From Lolium rigidum (Eukaryota > Streptophyta > Magnoliopsida > Poales > Poaceae): a stretch of DNA of 64,000 nt. Shown here one piece after another: positions 59,880 through 64,000 of this stretch; the first letter of the stretch is position 1; each line of letters starts with the position of its first letter. The translations under genes and the position numbers were made by a program. Location of the stretch: positions 395,480,249-395,544,248 of the forward strand of contig NC_061510.1 of the NCBI RefSeq assembly GCF_022539505.1, in the 5' to 3' direction. The notes under the pieces are model-generated. The model did no database searches, was not told the origin of the DNA, and saw only the letters and a program-made list of their open reading frames with translations.

Positions 59880-62800
59880 GGGGATCGAAAGAAACGGCAA
59901 AGTAGCCAGAAATCAGGGGTCAAATATAAATTCGAGAAAGGAAACGTTTATTCAACAGTCAGACTGACATGTGGGACGTATCTTGCAGCCGCGGCCTCAA
60001 CATTTATCATTCAGAGAGGATGACATGTGGGACCCACGAACCAGCATCGTTCTCGACGTTTCTCAAAGGGGGCAGGAGATCGAAAGAAAAAGGCAAGTAG
60101 CTCGAAATCAGGTGTCCAAAAATCCAAGAAAGGAAAGGTTTATCGCACAAAGAGGCTGACATATTGTACCCAGTTTGCAGCAGCGTCATCAACGTTTCAA
60201 AGGCGGTGGAGTTCGAAACAAAAATGCAAATAGCCAGAAATTAGGGGTCAAAAATAAATCCAGCAAAGGAAACTTTTATCGTACAAAGAGGCTGACATGT
60301 GGGACCCAGCCAGCAGCGTCCTCAACGTTTCTAAGGTGGCAGGAATGGAAAAAAGGCAAATAGCCGGAAATTAGGGGTCAAAAATAAATGCAACAATAGA
60401 AACTCTTATTGTTCATAGAGGCTGACATGTTGGACCCATGAGCCGGCAGGGCCCTCAACGTTTCAAAGGCGTCACGGGATCAAAAGAAAAGAACCAAGTA
60501 GTCATTAATTAGGTGTCAAAAATAAATCCAAGAAAGTAAATGTTTTACTTTTCATAGAGGCTATCATATGGGACCCATGAGCCAGCAGCGTCCTCAACGT
60601 TTCTAAGGCGGCTGGGGATCGAAAAAAAAAGCGAAGTAGCCATTAATTAGGGGTCAACAATAAATCCAAGAAAAGAAATGTTTATTGTTCTTAGAGGCTG
60701 ACATGTGGGAGCTATGCGCCAGCAGCGTCCTCATCGTTTCAAAGGCGGTCGGGGATCCAAAGAAAAAGGCAAATAGCCGAAATCGGGGTAAAAAAATCCA
60801 AGAAAAGAAATATTATTGTTCATAGAGGCTGGCATGTGGGACCCATGAGCCAGCAGCGTCCACAATTTCAAAGGCGGCACAGGATCGAAAGAAAAAGGCA
60901 AGTGACCAAAATAGGGGGTAAAAAATCCAAGAAAAAAACTTTATTGTACATAGAGGATGACATGCGGGTCCCATGAGCCAACAACTTACTCGTCGTTTCA
61001 GAGGGCCGAGGCGGCATGAGATCGAAAGAAAAAGGAAAGTGACCAAATATCAGGAGCAAAAAATAATCCATGAAAAGAAACTTTCATTGTACATAGAGGA
61101 TGACATAGGGTCCCATGTTGTAGCAGCGGTCTGAACGTTTCAAAGACGGCATGAGATCGAAAGAAAAAAGGCAAGTGACCAAATATCAGGAGCCAAAAAT
61201 AATCCAAGAAAAGAAACTTTTATTGTACCTTTGAGAGTCGGCATGAGATTGAAAGAAAAAGGCAAGTGACCAAATATCAGGAGCCAAAAACCTAGAAAAG
61301 AAACTTTTATTGTACATAGAGTATGACATGCGGGTCCCATGACGCTGCAGACATCCTCAATGTTTCCAAGGCGGCAGGGATCAAATGAAAAGGAAATAGC
61401 CAAAAAGCGAGAGGGTGAAAAAAATCGAAGAAAAGAAACTTTTATTGTTCATAGTGGATGACATGTGGGACCCATGAGGCAGCAAGCATCCTCAACGTTT
61501 CCAAGCGCAGGGGATCGAAAGAAAAAGGAAATAGCCAAAAATCAGAGCGTGAAAAATAATCCAAGAAAAGAAACTTTTATTTTACATAGAGGATGACATG
61601 TGGGTCCCATTTTGCAGCAGCGGTCTCAACGTTTCAAATGCGGCTTGAGATCAAAAGAAAATGAAAGTAGCCCGAAATTAGGGGGAATAAAACTCCAAGA
61701 AAAGAAAGTTTTTTGTACATAGAGGATGACATACGGGTCCCAAGGCGGCAGGGGAACAAAAGAAAAAGGAAATAGCCAAAAATCAGAGGGTGAAAAAAAA
61801 TCCAAGAAAAAAGAAACTTTTAGAGTTCATAGTTCATAGAGGATGACATGCGGGTCCCATGAGGCAGCAGCGTCCTCAACGTTTCCAAGGCGGCACACAG
61901 GACCAAAAGAAAAAGGATTTACCCCTGCTGGGCCTTTTGATCAAAAAATAATCCAAGATAAGGAAGATATAAATTGGGGCTGCCTGGCCATCTGCCTGAC
62001 GTCTTTTGACTCGTACAATTTCAGCCCACTCCAAAACAAGAAAGTCCTATGCTTCGCAAAAACAAAACAAAAACAAGGAGATTCATATTAGTTCGTTTAT
62101 GTAAAAATAAAGATTTAATTTATCCGTTTGCAATAGCTCGAGAGCGAAATACACTTTTTATTGTCTGGCAAAATAATCAAGATATCACATGTTTCTTGTA
62201 CGGGGAGGCTGACATCGGGACCCATGAGCCAGCAGCGTCGTCAAAGTTTTAAAGGAGGCAGGGGATCGAAAGAAAAAATAAATCAAAAATCAGTTGGTAA
62301 AAAAATCGAAGAAAAGAAACATGTATCGTTCAGAGAGGATGACATGCGGGACCCATGTGGCAGCAGCATCCTCAACGTTTCCAAGGCAGCACGGGATCCA
62401 AAAAAAGGCAAAATAGCCAGAAATTAGGGGTCAAAATAACTCCAAGAAAAGAAAGGTTTATCGTCCATAGAGGCTGACATGTGGGACCCATTAGCGAGCA
62501 GATTCTTCAACGTTCAAAGGCGGCAGGGGATCAAAAGAAAAAGGAAGTAGCCAGAAATTAGGGGTAAAAAATAACTCCAACATTGGAAACTTTTATTGTT
62601 CATACAGGATGACATGCGGGACCCATGAGCCAGCAGCTTCCTCAACGTTTCAAAGGCGGCATGGGATCGAAAGAAAAAGGCAAGTGACCAAATATCAGGA
62701 GCCAAAAAAAATCCAAGAAAAGAAAGTTTTATAGTACATAGAGGATGACATGCGGGTCCCATTTTGCAGCAGCTGTATCACCGTTTGAGAGGCGGCAGGG

Positions 62801-64000
62801 GATCGAAAGAAAAAGGCAAGTGACCAAATATGAGGTGCCAAAAATAATCAAAGAAAAGAAAGCTTTCAACGTTTCAAAGGCGGCAGGGGATCAAAAGAAA
62901 AAGGAAGTAGCCAGAAATTAGGGGTCAAAAATAACTCCAAGAAAGGAAACTTTTATTGTTCATAGAGGATGACATGCGGGACCCAAGCGCCAGCCAGCCT
63001 TCCTCAACGTTTCAAAGGCGGCATGAGATCGAAAGAAAAAGGCAGGTGACCAAATATCGGGACCCGAAAATAATCCAAGAAAAGAAATTCTATCGTACAT
63101 AGAGGATGACATGTGGGACCCATTTTGCACAGGACCAAAAGAAAAATGAAGTAGCCGGAAATAGGGGGTGAAAAAAATCCAAGAAAAGAATGATTTCAAT
63201 TGGGCTGCATCTGGACATCTGGGCCTTCGAACTATCCTGCTGGGCCTTTTGACTCGTACAATTTCAGCCCACTCCAAAACAGGAAAGTTCGGTTTTTTCT
63301 CAAAAAAAACAGGAAAGTCCTATGCTTCGCAAAAACAAAATACAAGGACACTCAACATATAAGTTTGTTTATGTAAAAATGAAGATTTAATTTATCCGTT
63401 TGCAATAGCTCAGAGCAAAATACACTGTTTATTGTCTGGAAAATAATCAAGATATCACATGTTTCTTGTACGGGGAGGCTGACATCGGGGACCCATGAGC
63501 CAGCAGCGTCGTCAACGTTTCAAAGGCGGCAGGCGATCGAAAATAAAATAAAAAACTAAAAATCAGTTGGTAAAAAAATCCAAGAAAATAAAACATTTAT
63601 CGTTCTGAGAGGATGACATGCGGGACCCATGAAGCAGCAGCATCCTAACGTTTCCAAGGCGGCAGGGGATCAAAAGAAAAAAAGGAAATAGCCAGAAATT
63701 AATTAGGGGTAAAAAATAAATCCACCAAAGGAAACTTTTATTGTTCATAGAGGATGACATGTGGGACCGACCTGCCAACAGCGTCCTCATCGTTTCAAAG
63801 GGGGCAGGGGATCAAAAGAAAAAGGCAAATAGCCAGAAATTAGGGGTCAAAAATAACTCCAAGAAAGGAAACTTTTATTGTTCGTAGAGGATGACATGGG
63901 GGACCCATGAGCCAGCAGATTACTCAACGTTTCAAAGGCGGCATGAGATCGAAAGAAAAAAACGCAAGTGACCAAATATGAGGTGCCAAAAATAATCCAA
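59880..64000. repeat. Tandem repeat array, unit about 126-143 bp
   Basis: About 26 units can be counted by the landmark GACATGYGGGACCCATGAG, at roughly 60019, 60145, 60290, 60421, 60562, 60696, 60830, 60957, 61100, 61323, 61458, 61590, 61724, 61843, 62207, 62337, 62474, 62607, 62746, 62966, 63106, 63478, 63611, 63746 and 63885. Each unit then has CAGCAGCGTCCTCAACGTTTC, AAAGGCGGCAGGGGATCGAA, AGAAAAAGG, TAGCCAGAAATTAGGGGTC and AATCCAAGAAAAGAAAC. Two long units (61843-62207 and 63106-63478) carry the same extra block with TTTTGACTCGTACAATTTCA and TAATTTATCCGTTTGCAATA, so a higher-order period of about 1.27 kb exists. The array continues past the window edge. No gene in it. Confidence 0.9.

Noticed and set aside
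59880..64000. CRISPR-like regular repeat pattern
   Set aside because: Units are directly adjacent and entirely similar, without unique spacers, and the DNA is plant nuclear; it is a tandem array.

Overview
The window is nuclear DNA of a grass, most likely a Pooideae/Triticeae-type genome. The evidence is multi-exon genes with GT-AG introns, a GC-rich first exon in an Argonaute gene, Stowaway MITEs with CTCCCTC-type ends, a CACTA DNA transposon with a TAG target duplication, a Helitron 3' terminus, and a retrotransposon with very large LTRs and almost no internal coding capacity (LARD type, known from Triticeae). No organelle or bacterial features were seen. Species is inference.

Layout. 1-10488: a minus-strand LARD with a complete 6.34 kb 5' LTR on the right, a 2.96 kb non-coding internal domain, and the first 1187 bp of its 3' LTR on the left. 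It sits in a second, short-LTR element (10489-10777). 10778-14458: intergenic DNA with one small ORF and a palindromic repeat. 14459-20909 (+): a complete 12-exon cactin gene (665 codons). 22331-31070 (-): a 22-exon Argonaute of the MEL1/AGO5 type, tail-to-tail with cactin, with all splice junctions in phase but one extra base in exon 1. 31071-34549: MITE-rich DNA. 34550-39877: a complete CACTA element (TIRs plus TAG duplication) carrying a 463 bp fold-back and a retroelement-like segment. 41084-43973 (+): a five-exon SWEET-like transporter gene. 44378 rightwards (-): a Helitron 3' end with a helicase remnant. 49421-50342: nested MITEs and a 36 bp CACTA made of two termini. 53780-55393 and 56549-58941 (+): two tandem DUF295 (KIB1-like propeller) genes, both with single-base frame breaks. 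59880-64000: a tandem array (unit about 126-143 bp) with higher-order structure running off the window.

The genes do not form a pathway. Cactin is a splicing-associated nuclear protein, the Argonaute belongs to the reproductive small-RNA clade, the SWEET is a membrane sugar-transporter family member, and the DUF295 pair is a tandem family of unknown function. I found no convincing new biochemical system. The most unusual signals are structural: the recurring single-base indels (Argonaute exon 1, three in the DUF295 pair, three within about 60 bp of one LTR), the 36 bp CACTA, the CACTA fold-back, the LTR/PBS-junction motif scattered through the LARD internal domain, and the terminal array.
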